64,000 nt of DNA from Hanleya hanleyi. Taxonomy: Eukaryota > Mollusca > Polyplacophora > Lepidopleurida > Hanleyidae. The translations under genes and the position numbers were made by a program. Each line of letters opens with the position of its first letter. Position 1 is the first letter of the stretch. The stretch covers positions 37,445 through 101,444 of the forward strand of contig JAVTVY010025320.1 in assembly GCA_036873755.1 (NCBI GenBank). Reading direction: 5' to 3'. Of this stretch, positions 13,344-26,160 are shown piece after piece. Under the pieces are notes generated by a model, which did no database searches, was not told the DNA's origin, and saw only the letters and a program-made list of their open reading frames with translations.

Positions 13344-14155
13344 ATGGAGCGTCGGAACAATAGAGTGACGTCACGAGTGTGTTTTAAAACACCCTCTGGT
13401 GCTGGAGCCCGTATCGCGGCAGTGGCGTCTGTTAATCGTCTTCTATTCTTCAGTCGTTGGAACGTTACGGCTGTAATGCTCACACAATATGTAACACCCC
13501 AGTCGCTGGAGTCCCTCCACGAATGTGGCGGCCCATACATCTTCTTCGCCCCCAGTCGTCGGATTCCGATCCTAACAATGTCGGCTCACCAGTCTGCTTC
13601 ACCCTTACAGGTAAGTATAGCGCGTCGTCTCTACCCTCACGGCTGCTGCGACCCGTCTATAGACACGACCCGTTGGTGCACGACTTCACTACGACCCTTC
13701 AGGTAAGAATACGCGTTCAGCTCGTCCTCTATAGCCGTCACGACATTTACGGTATATATTGTGTTATAATCGCGTATGTATGCTGGCAGGGTCGTCATCC
13801 GAGCTGTCGGCTCTGTAGGCTCTTCCGGGACATCACTTAGTGTGGACATATTGCCACAGAAGGTACCAGCGTGAATGACTGGATTCGTCGAAAGCGTTCA
13901 GCATACATATAGACACACTACCATCAGACAAATCTCCCACAACCATCGTGTGCTTCCACACTATCCCTCGTATCGATACTCTGAAGGCATACGGGAACCG
14001 TCAGCTACCTTGCTGGAGTGGTACCTGGAGTCTTGAAGAACTGGTTCCACATCTGGGTCAAGCCGCTGCCATATCCTGCGGCTAATCAAGGAGATAGATG
14101 CCCAGAGTCCACGAAGCACATCGCTCTGACTGACCCGATTTACGCGGGTGGGCAT
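13344..14155 (-). pseudogene. Gypsy pol debris in tandem copy 2
   Basis: Duplicate of 6193-7004. The MPTRVNRVSQSDVLRG protease start lies at 14155 on the minus strand and breaks at the same place, so the break predates the segmental duplication. Confidence 0.7.
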
Positions 14156-15430
14156 TATTACAAGCGTCTAGTCCGTCATTCATAATCCAGCCATCGTCCA
14201 TTAGAGAATATCCGCGTCCATAATCCAAATTACAAGCGTCTAGTCCGTCATTCATAATCCAGCCGTCGTCCATTAGTGAATATCCGCGTCCATAATCCAA
14301 AGACCTATTTCATATTCCATATAACAGTATTAGCACCAAATTCAAAAAGACAATCATAGTATACATAAACATAAGCTTGTTTCTTGCAAGAGAGAAGCGG
14401 TCAACAGTTTTCAATGATGCCGCCAAGACATCAAATATCACATCCGTATCGCTGATCAGTATTCTTAATCCATAATATTCGTTGTAAAGTCATCATCTAA
14501 AGAATGATGTATCTCAGTCACGCTTTGATTGTGACTGTTCATATGAGTACCATGAGGATCTTGAAGTACATGGGTTCATACGGCCCCTAGCCCCGGGTTA
14601 AGCGGAATTAGACACAAGTTACGAAACGTAGCGCCATAGATCTTGCACGCTACGTTCGTATTTTGCTATCAGCATGCGATATGTATCGCCAAATTTGAGA
14701 AACTTTGAGTGGAGGCGCTTGGTGGAATAGCCCTGTTTTATAAGTTTCTGCAACAATGTTTTGTGACGTTGGTTAAAATCATCACATTTAACACAGGATC
14801 TAGCAAATGCTACTAAGCGAGATATGTATACGCCATATGCAGGTCCCACTGGAATATTACTATCCAAAAAGGGATAGTTTACGATGTCGAAATTGTAATC
14901 ATCTCTTTTGTCATAAAGTCGACGAGAGTCATAGTATACATAAACATAGGCTTGTTTCCTGCAAGAGAGAAGCGATCAACAGATTTCAATGATGCCGGCA
15001 AGACATCATGATGTTACAAAAATATCAAATCATATCACTGCTTCTCCTCGGTTATGAAGCGCGGGCTTCGGTCCCTGGGGCTTGGGTATGACGCGGACGA
15101 TCGTCTCGGGGGTTGGGAGGTGATCGTTGAGGGCAGATCGTCCCCGTCCTGGGAAACTCCTCTTAAGTTCTTCCCTCAGGGCAGCAATCTCTACTCGAAG
15201 ATGGGCCGTCTCGTTCTACTTTTGGAACATCATGATGTCTTGTCGGCATCATTGAAAACTGTTGACCGCTTCTCTCTTGCAGGAAACTAGCCTATGTTTA
15301 TGTAGACTATGATTGTCTTTTTCAATTTGATGCTAATAATGTTATATGGAATATGGAATAGGTCTTTGGATTATGGACGCGGATGTTCTTTAATGGACGA
15401 CTGCTGAATTATGGATGACTTCGCGCGGCA

Positions 15431-16354
15431 CTACCAGCCTTTAAACAGTAGGTCTTCTCCAATTACCTCAAAGAATTGGTCACGGGCCAGTGTATCTTGG
15501 ACTTCATCACCGGCGTCTGGGTAGGCCATCTGGCTTAGTCTCACCAGAGCCTGGCCCAGCTCGGGTAGACCTTCTCCATTCTGTCGTCGTCTTGACTTGC
15601 TTACCAGCTTTGACTTACACAACTCCGTTTGGTTTGGCGGGGCGAAGCGTCTCTGCAAGACATCACGTAGGCAGGTGAACCTTGCCTCCCCTGGCTTCAT
15701 CTTCAGACTGGGGAGAACCTGTTGTGCTGCGGTCAAGTATGTCCCTTTTTTCTGGCGTCCACCTGTTCAAGGCTGCGCAATGTGTACCAGGTTCTCTCTC
15801 TACGGCGTACTCCCATCGTAGGTCGAAGCCTTAACCAACGTCTTACGGGAAACATGGATGGTCGTAACCGTGGCCCGTCCACTGGTATCAGCCGCTGAAT
15901 GTCGCACATCTGTGCTGGATGTAACCGTTGTCGCCTGCGTCTCCATTTTCTCAAACACGGAAGTGGCTGGATGTCCCGTCTCTGCATGGTCGCGACCCTC
16001 TCTTTGGGTATTACCCTCTTCCTCGACCCTGGGCGAGGAGGTGTACACTGGGGCCCCCATCGTCGTCTGGTTGATGGTCGATTGATGGTCGCTCGCGTCG
16101 TCTGCAGCTGTTCCGGGGGTAAACTTTTTAGTCCCTGTAATAACACTTGGATGGTCTTGATGTCGACGATGGCAGACGCTGAAAGCTCGGACGGTGCTCC
16201 TATGGAGCTCACGTCTTCTGTCGTTGTCAAAGTCGCTGAACCAGGTAACCCCATCTTCAATCGCTCTCTTCCTTGTAGGATAGCCCGTAGACCCGCTATG
16301 TCTGGACGCCTCGGTGTTGCTAGGGAACTCATGGGTAATGGCGTTGTCGGTCAA
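15431..16354 (-). pseudogene. Gypsy gag remnant in tandem copy 2
   Basis: Near-identical duplicate of the gag remnant at 8837-9760 with the same frame break. N-terminal piece 16354-15800, capsid piece 15736-15431. Unlike copy 1, the full LTR at 16540 lies immediately upstream of it, as expected for gag next to a 5' LTR read on the minus strand. Confidence 0.82.
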
Positions 16355-17019
16355 CTCTGGCAGTCAGTTGTTCTCTTCTGTTTGTAGACCAGGCCAGATT
16401 CCACCGCTGCCGCCAGTTTTTCGTCGTGTAATGTGTACGATCAGGACACTTGTGGTGTTTACGAAAAAAGAGATCCGGGGTTAGAAAAGATGATCACAAC
16501 CCCACAAGGATGACCGACGCCGATGTAAAGGCCTATTAATGTATATTCTACACAAATAGCATAAGCGATTACAGATCATAGGATAGAACCGCGTGGCTTA
16601 GAAGGAGCGTCTACGGAGATGCAACGTTATGCAGAAGAATAGTATTTACATATATGTACGGATACCAGGAGAGTGTATGCAAATAATCTTGATGTTATGT
16701 ACAAATACCACGAGAGCGTTTGCAAATATATAATTTTACCGTTCTGTCCCAAATAATATAAGACAGTGGATGCATATAATCTACAGCTAATGGACAGTTA
16801 TGGTAGATATTTGTATGGTAAGCGTCGTGTGTCAGGGCGCCCTGGTTGCTGGACTTTCTCTTGGCGGACTGGTTGCTGGCCCTTCTCTTCTCTTCGCCTA
16901 ATAAAGGACGGCCTGGCTGCGTTCAGCTCGTCCTCTATAGCCGTCACGACATTTACTTTGATATATATTGTGTTATAATCGCGTATGGGCTCATTGTAAC
17001 CACGTTAATATCTGTACAA

Positions 17020-17335
17020 CGAAGGTCGCGACCCTCTGCAACCCAGACGCGACATTTGCGACCCGGTCACGACACTTTACGACCTGGTCGGGATCCTCTG
17101 CGACCCGGTCACGACCTCACACATTTCACGATTTATCGAGGTATTTCGGGGGGAGAAACCCGTGTCCCGTCTTCTGGTGCCGTCTGCCATCGTTGTAGTG
17201 TCTTCAGTGCCCTTAAAGCGATTATACGATCGTCTGCAAAACGGTCGCGACCTTCTGCGACCTGGTCGCGACCTATTGCGACCCGGTCGCGACCTTTTTA
17301 CGACCTGGTCGCGACCCTCACAGGCTGTTGGTTTA
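17020..17335. repeat. GGTCGCGACC minisatellite (left LTR)
   Basis: About a dozen degenerate roughly 21-bp units built on the palindrome GGTCGCGACC with CCTTTACGACC-like spacers, split by a 110-bp unrelated stretch. Related arrays occur at 19395-19515 and 25840-26160. Confidence 0.85.
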
Positions 17336-17900
17336 TTAGAGATTCGTCCTAGTATTTCTGTATGTGTAGTGATGGTGGGGGAATCCCTTACTAACGTCGA
17401 ATACCGTTTCGCGACCGACACTTGAGGCGGAGTTACGCTGACCACGTCCCGCAGCACGGACTGTTCAGTAAATCAGTGTCAGTGTCATACGATCTACTGG
17501 TATCGACCTAATTCCCTATTCTATACTGATATTTGAACACAATTTCCACCCATTGTCACTCGGTAATTCATGTCAGGGTACAGTATTGAAGAATATACCC
17601 CAGATTATCATAAACACGTCAGTCGGTTTCCCATCCTGTCGTGTTCCCAACACCTCTAGTACAACGCAAAAACACTGTTCCACACGGAAAATGCAAGCCG
17701 GCAATTTTACTTGGATTTGCAGCGTATTACAGAGGTTGTACTACCTAAAAGATCTACAATATTTTAGACTCCCAATCCGAAATATCTAACGTTGCGAACT
17801 GATCGCAAAGCGCGCCAAAATAATACAGTTCAGTCCGTAACTTGCGTGCTTTCTGAAGACGATATTGTTCTCCTTCACCCCTCTGAATTGTCTCCAGCTC

Positions 17901-17907
17901 TTATATA
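17901..17907 (-). promoter_or_regulatory. TATA box in left LTR
   Basis: Minus-strand GGCTATATAAGAGC, a good TATA box, placed in the middle of the LTR and repeated in the right LTR at 26762-26768. Its orientation agrees with gag-pol. Confidence 0.6.
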
Positions 17908-19394
17908 GCCTGTACACTCTCCGCACCTCGGATTGTCCGTTCCCAACGGACGGAGACGTTTCGGCCGCTCTGAAATCATATGATAGCGAATTACTAGAAT
18001 AGCTTTCCATTCTAGAACCCGTAGAGAATATCCCACGTTACTGTTACTTTTTATCCTTCTCTGGTAAGCGACCTATAAAGGGAACTCCATTCTCGCCACG
18101 CTGGCCTGCATCTCATTACACGGTACATGTACAGCGGTTTCCCCATTCTCTAGCAGGATCACGGTGAAATTACAACGCATATTAGGGAAGTGGGAAGAGG
18201 TGCCGACATACTGACACAGCCATATGACTTCACAGTTTGGTCTTCTGGTTAACCTATTCTAAAGCACATACCAAGAATCTAACGATTCGTGATATTTGTT
18301 GTATCTCAGGTACGCTTTTATTGTACCTGTTCATGTGGCAACTTGGATGACACGACCACACGGCCCCTAGAACCGGCTTACGCGGTATTAGATGCAAATT
18401 GGAGAGCTATGATGGAAATGCGCTGACAACTCGTATATTGGTAATTGGTGAGCTGTGTCGCTGTGACAACTCGTACACTCGTACACCATCCATCTTCTAA
18501 CAAAGTCGAGTTACGCTCTGCAAACGCTGAACCGTTACAAACATATACTGCTGAGACATACCATTCACATCATCACTGTACATGGCCGTAAATGAAGGCT
18601 CTTGAGATTGAAACACCAGTCATCCTCTACCTTCCTTTGCTCGGCTACACGGGGATTAGCCATAAGATATTGTGACCTGGTCACAACAGGTCAGAAATCC
18701 ATACTATTAAAAGAGCCGGCTTGAAATTTCCCGTCTGTATGTATGTCTGTCTGCTACATATAGCGCCCGTTGACACTACTGCAAGTGGTTTAGAGCCACT
18801 AAACTTGGGACACATATCCTACGAGACAATACTTAAATGATGTTCAGTCAGTAGCTGGCCATCGTTCAAATTGTTTTCCCTATGTTATGAGTATATAAAT
18901 ACGACTGACCATATGGAATCATTGGATAGTGTACATGTACACTGTAGTCTTCAGGATCTTTGGCGCTACGTTTCGTTACCTATTCCGCTCAATAACCCGA
19001 AGCTAGGGACTGTATTTGAAAGTCGTGTGTAACAAATATCTTCAGGATGTGCACATAAACAAGTCATACAATATATAACACCCCAGACGCTGGAGTCCCT
19101 CCACGGATGTGGCGGCCCGTACATCTTCTTCACCCGCAGTCGCCGGGGTCCGATCCTAACAATGTCGGCTCACCAGTCTGCTTCACCCTTGCAGATAAGT
19201 ATAGTGCGTCGTCTCTACCCTCACGGCTGCTGCGACCCGTCTATAGACACGATCCGCTGATGCACGACTTCACGACGACCCTTCAGGTAAGAATACGCGT
19301 TCAGCTCGTCTTCTATAGCCGTCATGACATTTACGGTATATATTGTGTTATAATCGCGTTTGCGATCATTTTAAACACGTTAATATCTGTACAA

Positions 19395-19515
19395 CGACGG
19401 TCGCGACCCTCTACGACCCGGTCGCGAGAGGGTCGCGACCTTTACGACCCGGTCGCGACACTTCATGTCCCGGTCGCGATCCTTTACGATCTGGTCGCGA
19501 CCGTCTGCGACCCTT
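19395..19515. repeat. GGTCGCGACC minisatellite (internal)
   Basis: Same 21-bp family as in the LTRs, here fused directly to the truncated end of pol, marking a rearrangement breakpoint. Confidence 0.85.
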
Positions 19516-19519
19516 GTGA

Positions 19520-21839
19520 AGGGCCCGTGGGATTACGAGTACATCTCCCGGCCGCGCACATCATACCAACGCCGCACCAGGAGGCCTCCTTCCATGACCA
19601 AGGTGTCGTACGCTCCCCATAGGACTTAAAGTGCGTCCCGCCGATGTCTGCACCCAGCCTTCATCCACTCAATCACCGGCAGTAGCTCGGGGTCTGCAGC
19701 TTGGGCCCCCGCAAAGTGATCGTTGGGGTGAGTTACGGTCACAGCTCTCGCAGTCGCAGCCTATCCCTGTTCGGTCTCCGAAGAACGACCACACTGCTTA
19801 CATGGACGCCTGCTCATCGCATCAGCGTTCTGATGCTTGCGGCCAGGGCGAAACACGATGTCAAATTGATATGTCGCAAAGCTTGAATCCATCTTGCGAG
19901 TTGGCCATCCGGCTATTTGAATTTCATAAGCCACCTCAATGACGCGTGACGCGCGTCAATGACGTACAGTAGAAACTTTTTCTCGTAGAGGTAATGTCGG
20001 AACGACTTGACGAAGTGGGACACCGCGAGGAGTTCGCGCCGTGTCGCGCAATATGATTTCTCAGCTTTGGTGAGTACTCTGCTGCCATAGGCCACCACTC
20101 TCTCCTGTCCGTCGACCTTCTGAGACAAAACGGCTCCGGTGCCCAAGCCGCTGGCATCTGTGTCTAGGACAAACGGCTTAGCCACTTCGGGCATGGCCAA
20201 GATGGGCGCCGCTATGATCTTTTCCTTCAGGGTCTCAAATGCGATCTGACAATCGTCGGTCCACACGAAGCTCTTCTCCTTCTGTGTAAGTTGATGCGAG
20301 CGCCACCACGGTCACAAAGTCCTCTGTATCAGGGTCTGGGAGACTCGAGTGTCCCAGTCTCTCACAGTCTGGACTTTATACGGCTCCGTCTCGATACCAG
20401 TGCCGGACACGACATGTTCCAGGTAGGTGACCTTCCGGACGCCAATGACACACTTTGGGGGTTTCTGCTTAAGCCCGTGAAGTTATAGTCTCTGGAACAC
20501 CGCCTCCAAAGTAGCAAGCATCTACGTAAAGGTCTTTGCGAACACGATGATATCGTCGAGGTAGATAAGGAAAGTCTCGTAGTGTAGACCGGCCAATATC
20601 GCTTCCATCAGGCGTTCAAAGGTTCCTGGGGCGTTACCCAAACGATACAACGCGAAACTGGTAATGTCCTTTCCTGGTAGCAAAGGCGGACTTGCATCGA
20701 TCTTCGGGTGCCAATTCAACTTGCCAGTATCCCGACATCAAGTCGAGGGTAGACCACCACTGTTCCCCGTTCAGTGCATCAAGACTGCCATCGATCCTCG
20801 GCAAAGGATAGGCGTCTATCTCTGTGACGTCATTCAGTGTCCGATAATCGACACAGAAGCGAGATTTGCCATCTTTTTTCACCAGGAAGACAGAGACCCA
20901 CCACGGTCCCTCGGAGGGCTCCACCACATCTCGTCGTAACATCTCGTCAAACTTGATCTCCCATCCCGCATGAGGGGGCGGTATTCTAGGTGGAATACGA
21001 ATCGGTGGCGCATTCCCCGTCTTTATTTGATGCTGCACCCTCGTCATACGCCCAAGGTCATCGTCGTCGGCAGCAAACAAGCTGGCGTGTCGATTCAGCA
21101 TTTGTTCCCTCAGCTGGGCTGTATTCAGACCGTCCATGGGCTTCATGTATGCTGGCAGGATCGTCATTCGAGCTTTCTGCTCTGTAGGCTCTTCCGGAAC
21201 ATCACCTGGTGTGGACATATTGCAAGAGAAGGTACCAGCGTGAATGACTACGAATTCTTCGGAAGCGTTCAGCATACGAATAGGCACACTTCCATCAGAT
21301 GCAACTCGAGAAAGTGTTCTCGCCACGACTAGGCCGGTCTTCTCGGTGAATGCGCGCTCTCCCTCTACTAGTCCAATTTCTCCCGGCGGTGCGTTTTCCA
21401 TCCTGGCCGGGGTAAGCATCTGGGTTCTAGGCGATATGGTGACGGTCTCAGCCAGGGCCAAACGATAACAATCCAAACTCCCACCAACCTCGCACTGCAG
21501 GTACTTGCCTTCCAGCTTCAATCGATGGCCCATTGCGTCAAGTATACATCTTTGGCGATACAGGAAGTCGTACCCCAAGATGGCGTCGATGGACAAATCC
21601 ACCACAACCATGATGTGCTTCAACACCGCCCCTCGTATCGATAATCTGAAGTCTCCCTCTCCGAGTAAACGCACATGGGAACCACCAGCTACCTTGCTGG
21701 AGCAGTACCTGGAGTCTCGAAGAACTGGTTTCACATCTGGGTCAAGCTGTTGCCATAACCTGCGGCTAATCAAGGAGATAGATGCCCGGAGTCCACGCAG
21801 CACATCACTCTGACTGACCCGATATACGCGGGTTGGCAT
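19520..21839 (-). pseudogene. pol: Gypsy pol: protease, RT, RNase H, integrase start
   Basis: Minus-strand pol in several frames. 21839-20634 encodes the protease (ILGYDFL flap-end motif; no intact DSG/DTG seen) and the start of the reverse transcriptase (VFLVKKDGKSRFCVDYR, LPRIDGSLDAL, TLDLMSGYWQV). 20719-20522 continues the RT with the catalytic YLDD. 20266-19913 is RNase H (FVLDTDASGLGTGAVLSQ, YGSRVLTKAE), and out of frame at about 19780-19860 comes FDIVFRPGRKHQNADAMSR, the RNase H end. 19520-19740 resembles the N-terminal linker before integrase. The integrase catalytic core is missing; sequence jumps to LTR-like DNA at 19515. There are at least three frame changes, so it is dead. Confidence 0.9.
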
Positions 21840-22019
21840 ATCCCTGCTTCTTCCAGGGCGCCGACGATCGTACCGGGGGTTGGGAGGGTGATCGTTGAGG
21901 GCAGACCGTCCCCGCCCTGGGAAACGCCTCTTAAGCTCTTCCCTCAGGGTAGCAATCTCTACTCGAAGATGGGCCGTCTCGTTCTCTTCATCGTCTGGAG
22001 GCTCAGGAGGTATATCTTC

Positions 22020-22767
22020 TCAGGCAGCGGCTCTTGCCGTGGGGTCAGGGCGTCGATGCTGGGTGTCCTGGGAGGCCTCTACTTCCACTGCGGCATGTAC
22101 AGTATCGTCTAAGGACTTCGCGCGGCACTGCCAGATTTTAAACAGTAGATCTTCTCCAATTGCCTCAAAGAATTGGTCACGGGCCAGCGTATCTTGGACT
22201 TCATCACCGGCGTCTGGGTAGACCATCTGGCTTGGTCTCACCAGAGCCTGGCCCAGCTCGGGTAGACCTTCTCCCTTCTGTCGTCGTCTTGACTTCAGCT
22301 TTGACATACACAACTTTGTTTTGTTTGGCGGGGCGAAGCGTCTGTCCAAGGCATCACGTAGGCAGGTGAAATTTGCCTCCACTGGCTTCATCTTCAAACT
22401 GGGAAGAACCTGTTGTGCTAGCCATCGTAGGGATACGTTCAAGTGTGTCTCTTTTCGTCTGGCCTCCACCTGTTCAAGGCTGCGCAATGTGTACCAGTTG
22501 ATCTCTCTACGGCGTACTCTCATCGTAGGTCGAAGCCTTAACCAACGTCTTACGGAAAACAAGGAAGGCCATAACCGTGGCCTGCCCACTGGTATCAGCC
22601 GCTGAATGTCGCATATCTGCGCTGGATGTAACCGTTGTCGACTGCGTCCCTGTTTTCTCAACCACGGACGTGGCTGGATGTCCCGTCCCTGCATGGTCGC
22701 GACCCTCTCCTTGGGTATTACTCTCTTCTTCGGCCCTGGGCGTGGAGGTGTAGACTGGGGCCCCCAT
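22020..22767 (-). pseudogene. gag: Gypsy gag of the main element
   Basis: 22767-22507 ends in VKASTYDESTP, the N-terminal capsid motif; the continuing capsid sits in the next frame and runs to 22020 with LRWLAQQVLPSLK, RRFAPPNKTKLC, LGQALVRPSQMVYPDAGDEV and LARDQFFEAIGEDLL. It is more complete than the two remnants at 8.8 and 15.4 kb and lies just upstream of pol on the same strand. At least one frame change separates the halves. No CCHC knuckle is evident. Confidence 0.85.
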
Positions 22768-23024
22768 CGTCGTCTGATTGATGGTCGATTCGAGGGTAGA
22801 CCATCACATCGTCTGCATCTGTGCACCCCATCCTCAATCGCTCTCTTCCTTGTAGGATAGCCCTATGTCCGGACGCCTCGGTGTTGCCAGGGAACACATG
22901 GGTAATGACGTTGTCAGACATCTCGGGCAGTCAGTTGTTCTCTTCTGTTTGTGGATCACAGTTGTTCTCTTCTGTTTGTAGATCATGCCAGATTCCACCG
23001 CTGCCACCAGTTTTTTGTCGTGTA

Positions 23025-24797
23025 AGGGGTCACGTCCAATTAATCGAGGCACTTTCGAGATGTCTTCGAGATGGATCGAGAAATTTCTCGCCTGTAACCG
23101 GGAGGGCAGAACCGGGACCCCAGACGATGTCTCCTGGTTTGCTCCCGGTTCTATCTCGATCGAAACGTCCCGGTTTTCGAGATGGTTACGAAATTGATCG
23201 GTAATCTCGAAGGGGGTCCCGGTTTCACCATGTCCGTGTTTTGTTGCCGTTAATTTGTACTATCTTAACTTATCAGGCGATTAGAGTTCTTGCGCTGGTA
23301 TCATATTTATGGGGCGCTCGTCGCCTACGTATATCGCGGCCAAAATGAAAGATGTTTTCAATGTTATTCATCGTTTAACCAATATATCTATGTCTTGATG
23401 TTTCGTGAATTCAATTGAACGAAAACTTGCATTCATTTATATATAAAGTATGAATATATAAATTAGTGAACTTCGCGCATATCGATAATTGATTGTTTAT
23501 CTGACTAGTATCCGTCGCGGAATAAATGACACATCAACTGGATTTGATCTTAATAATAATAGTATGGAATCGTGCGCTAATTATTTTTCTATAAAGTTTT
23601 TGTTGACCAAACATGGATCGTTTCAATCGAAATAAGAAGGCTATGTCAAGAGTTTGACTGGTGTATTACCTAGGTATGTCATTTGTTTTAAAATTTGGTA
23701 GTATTCATTGCAGATTCCATTTTTGTTATTAGAATTACTGTCTTATATAGTTCAAATAAAGAGATTACATCAACAACGTTTATTTCTGACATAAGCTTGC
23801 CCGGAAGTGGTTAGCGGAAATACTGGCAATGGGAAGTAGAGGTGTTGATAATTCACGCCACAGTGGGTCGGTGAAAACCCGTCGGCTTGAAACAACAGCG
23901 ACGGAAGAAGGGTTAATTTCTTTGGAAAAAAACCTGAAACAGCACTGTTGGCGGGGGCTTAATAACATACTCACGTTCTATTATTTATTGCCGATTCCAT
24001 GTATCCGAGAAATCAACCAAATAATGGAAGTAATTGCCGCCCAATTCAGAGGGCAATCAGTCTTTATACCAACGCTTACATACATTTAACTATAAACGAT
24101 AACCACGTTTTGTTTGTCTGAAAACTTCGATCGAGCGTTTATGTTCATATTCTCCGGTTTTCATTGAATTAATTACCAGACGCTTCTGTGACCTTCGTCA
24201 TCTCGTTTTGGAATTGTACCGCACTGGACGATAAAGATATTCCATTCTGATCAACTTTCAGGGGAACATATGGAATTTTATTCTAGACTTGCATAATTTA
24301 TTTCAATTCGCAGTTCCTGGACGTATCTTATAAATTGATTCAAATTCTTAAAAAAAAACAGGTCCAAAATAACTGAAAAATAATGAGCCAGAATTGGCGA
24401 TGCTTCTTTCTTCCCATTTATAACGTTCAGAGAAATTTCGCTGTCTTAGCAAGTATGCGACTACAGATCTCTAGACGGAATAACAGAATAATATTAAATG
24501 ATTCATGTTCAGTCTAATTCACTTAAATGCATATGTATTCGCTGCCACACATTATATATATACCGAGCATACGCCTTCCGAATGATTCAAACCTTCATTT
24601 GACGGCCTCTCGATTCCATTCTCGAAGCACGTGAAGTTATTTCGAGGAGGATCGAGATGGTCTTGTGTTTCGAGAGAAAACCGAGAGCAAACCGGGACAA
24701 CAATCGATAGAGATAAATCGGGACCCTTCGAGACGAGATATTTTTCGGTTTTACTCGTTTATCGAGAAACCGTCTCGATCGATTGGACGTGACCCCT
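23025..24797. mobile_element. Non-autonomous inverted-repeat transposon (1.77 kb)
   Basis: The ends are inverted: GGGGTCACGTCCAATTAATC on the left and GATTGGACGTGACCCC on the right. Subterminal regions of both ends are rich in TCTCGAT/CGAGAT and CCGGGA words. The homologous places at about 9838 and 16430 in the tandem copies read straight through, so the empty site is present in this window. Flanking duplication is unclear, possibly TA. The internal 86-codon frame at 23829 resembles nothing I know; there is no transposase. Confidence 0.8.
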
Positions 24798-24970
24798 ACC
24801 GTGTACGAGCAGGACAGTTGTGGTGTTTACGAAAAAACGAATCAATAACCGGTCCACTGGCCTTCTGGCCGTCACCGCAGATAGCCCCTTCACTAGTAGA
24901 GATCCGGGGTTAGAAGAGATGATCACAACCCTATAAGGATGACTGAGGCCGATGTAAAGGTCTATTAATG

Positions 24971-25347
24971 AAAATAAACAAACAAACCTCCTGCTTGATT
25001 TCTACATCATTATATTCCGACTGCAGTTTCGAACTCAACTCAACTCAACTCAAAAAACTGCTGACATGTTTGAAACAGTTGGTCAGAGATTAAATACAAT
25101 ACATAAGGAAAACAACAATCAAGGTAACAGGCCGATCACTCTTGTTAAGTATATACATGCTGTGAACGATAGAAATGAAAATTTACCAGTTTTAACATGC
25201 CGTGTATTCCAATTTTCTGGTGAACACGAATTAACATAGGAAACATATGTAAGATTTAACAAGAGGTACAAAGGGGAAAGAAGAAAAACTTAAGGTTTAT
25301 GGGAGCCGTTTAGCTCTGGAGCATAGTCTGGGTCGTCTGGAGCATAC
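24971..25347. mobile_element. 377-bp insert with 12-bp target duplication
   Basis: GGTCTATTAATG occurs at both 24959-24970 and 25348-25359. At 16529-16540 the same sequence (GGCCTATTAATG) runs uninterrupted into the LTR, so this is a later insertion exactly beside the LTR edge. The left end is A-rich (AAAATAAACAAACAAA). A duplication of this length suggests LINE-style retroposition, but I cannot name the family. Confidence 0.7.
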
Positions 25348-25839
25348 GGTCTATTAATGTATATTCTGCACAAATAGTATAAGCGATTACAAATAATAGG
25401 ATAGAACCGCGTGGCTTAGAAGGCGTGTCTACGGAGATGTAACGTTAATCAGAAGAACAGCATTTACATATATGTACAGACACTAGGAGAGTGTATGCAA
25501 ATAAACTTAATGTTACCTACAAATACCACGAGAGTGTATGCAAATATATAATTTTACCGTTCTGTCCCATATAATATAAGACAGTGGATGCATATAATTT
25601 ACAGCTAATGGACAGCTATGGTAGATATTTGTATGGGTACGCGTCGTGTATCAGGGCGGCCTGGATGCTGGTCTTTCTCTTGGCGGACTGATTGCTGGCC
25701 CTTCTCTTCTCTTCGCCTAATAAAGGACGGCCTGGTTGCGTTCAACTCGTCCTCTATAACCGTCACGACATTTACTTGGATATATATTGTGCTATATTCG
25801 CGTCTGCGATCATTGTAACCACGTTAATATCTGTACAAC

Positions 25840-26160
25840 GAAGGTCGCGACCCTCTGCAAACCAGACGCGACATTTGCGACCCGGTCACGACCCTTTACG
25901 ACCTGGTCGGGACCCTCTGCGATCCGGTCGCGACCTCACAGATTCCACGATTTATCGACGTATTTCGGGAGGAGAAGCCCGTGTCCCGTCTTCTAGTACC
26001 GTCTGCGATCGTTGTAGTGTCTTCAGTGCTCGTAAAGCGATTATACGACCGTCTGCGAAACGGTGCGACCTTCTGCGACCTGGTCGCCAACGTTTACGAC
26101 CCGGTCGCGACCTTTCACGACCCGGTCGCGACCTTTTTGACGACCTGGTCGCGACCCTCA
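25840..26160. repeat. GGTCGCGACC minisatellite (right LTR)
   Basis: Counterpart of 17020-17335 in the right LTR, with the same split into two blocks. Confidence 0.85.

Larger units (their letters stand above)
9966..16539. repeat. Tandem segmental unit, copy 2 (about 6.6 kb)
   Basis: Second copy of the unit starting at 2802. It carries the same sub-repeats, the same non-coding core (10600-13340, no gene seen) and the same Gypsy remnants. It lacks the extra 569-bp repeat and runs on into a full Gypsy LTR at 16540, whereas copy 1 stops about 25 bases into the LTR. Copy 2 therefore preserves the longer original context. Confidence 0.95.
16540..19061 (-). mobile_element. Gypsy long terminal repeat (left, 2522 bp)
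   Basis: This block and 25358-27877 are the same sequence at 2522 and 2520 bp and flank the gag-pol remnant, which makes them the likely LTRs. On the plus strand it begins TGTATATTC and ends AACA, giving TGTT...TACA termini on the coding strand. A TATA box lies on the minus strand at 17901-17907. It contains a GGTCGCGACC minisatellite at about 17020-17335. No clean target duplication flanks the pair, consistent with a rearranged array. I did not find a convincing primer-binding site. Confidence 0.65.

Noticed and set aside
22821..23204. 127-codon plus-strand frame spanning the transposon edge
   Set aside because: It crosses a transposon junction and has no recognisable motif.
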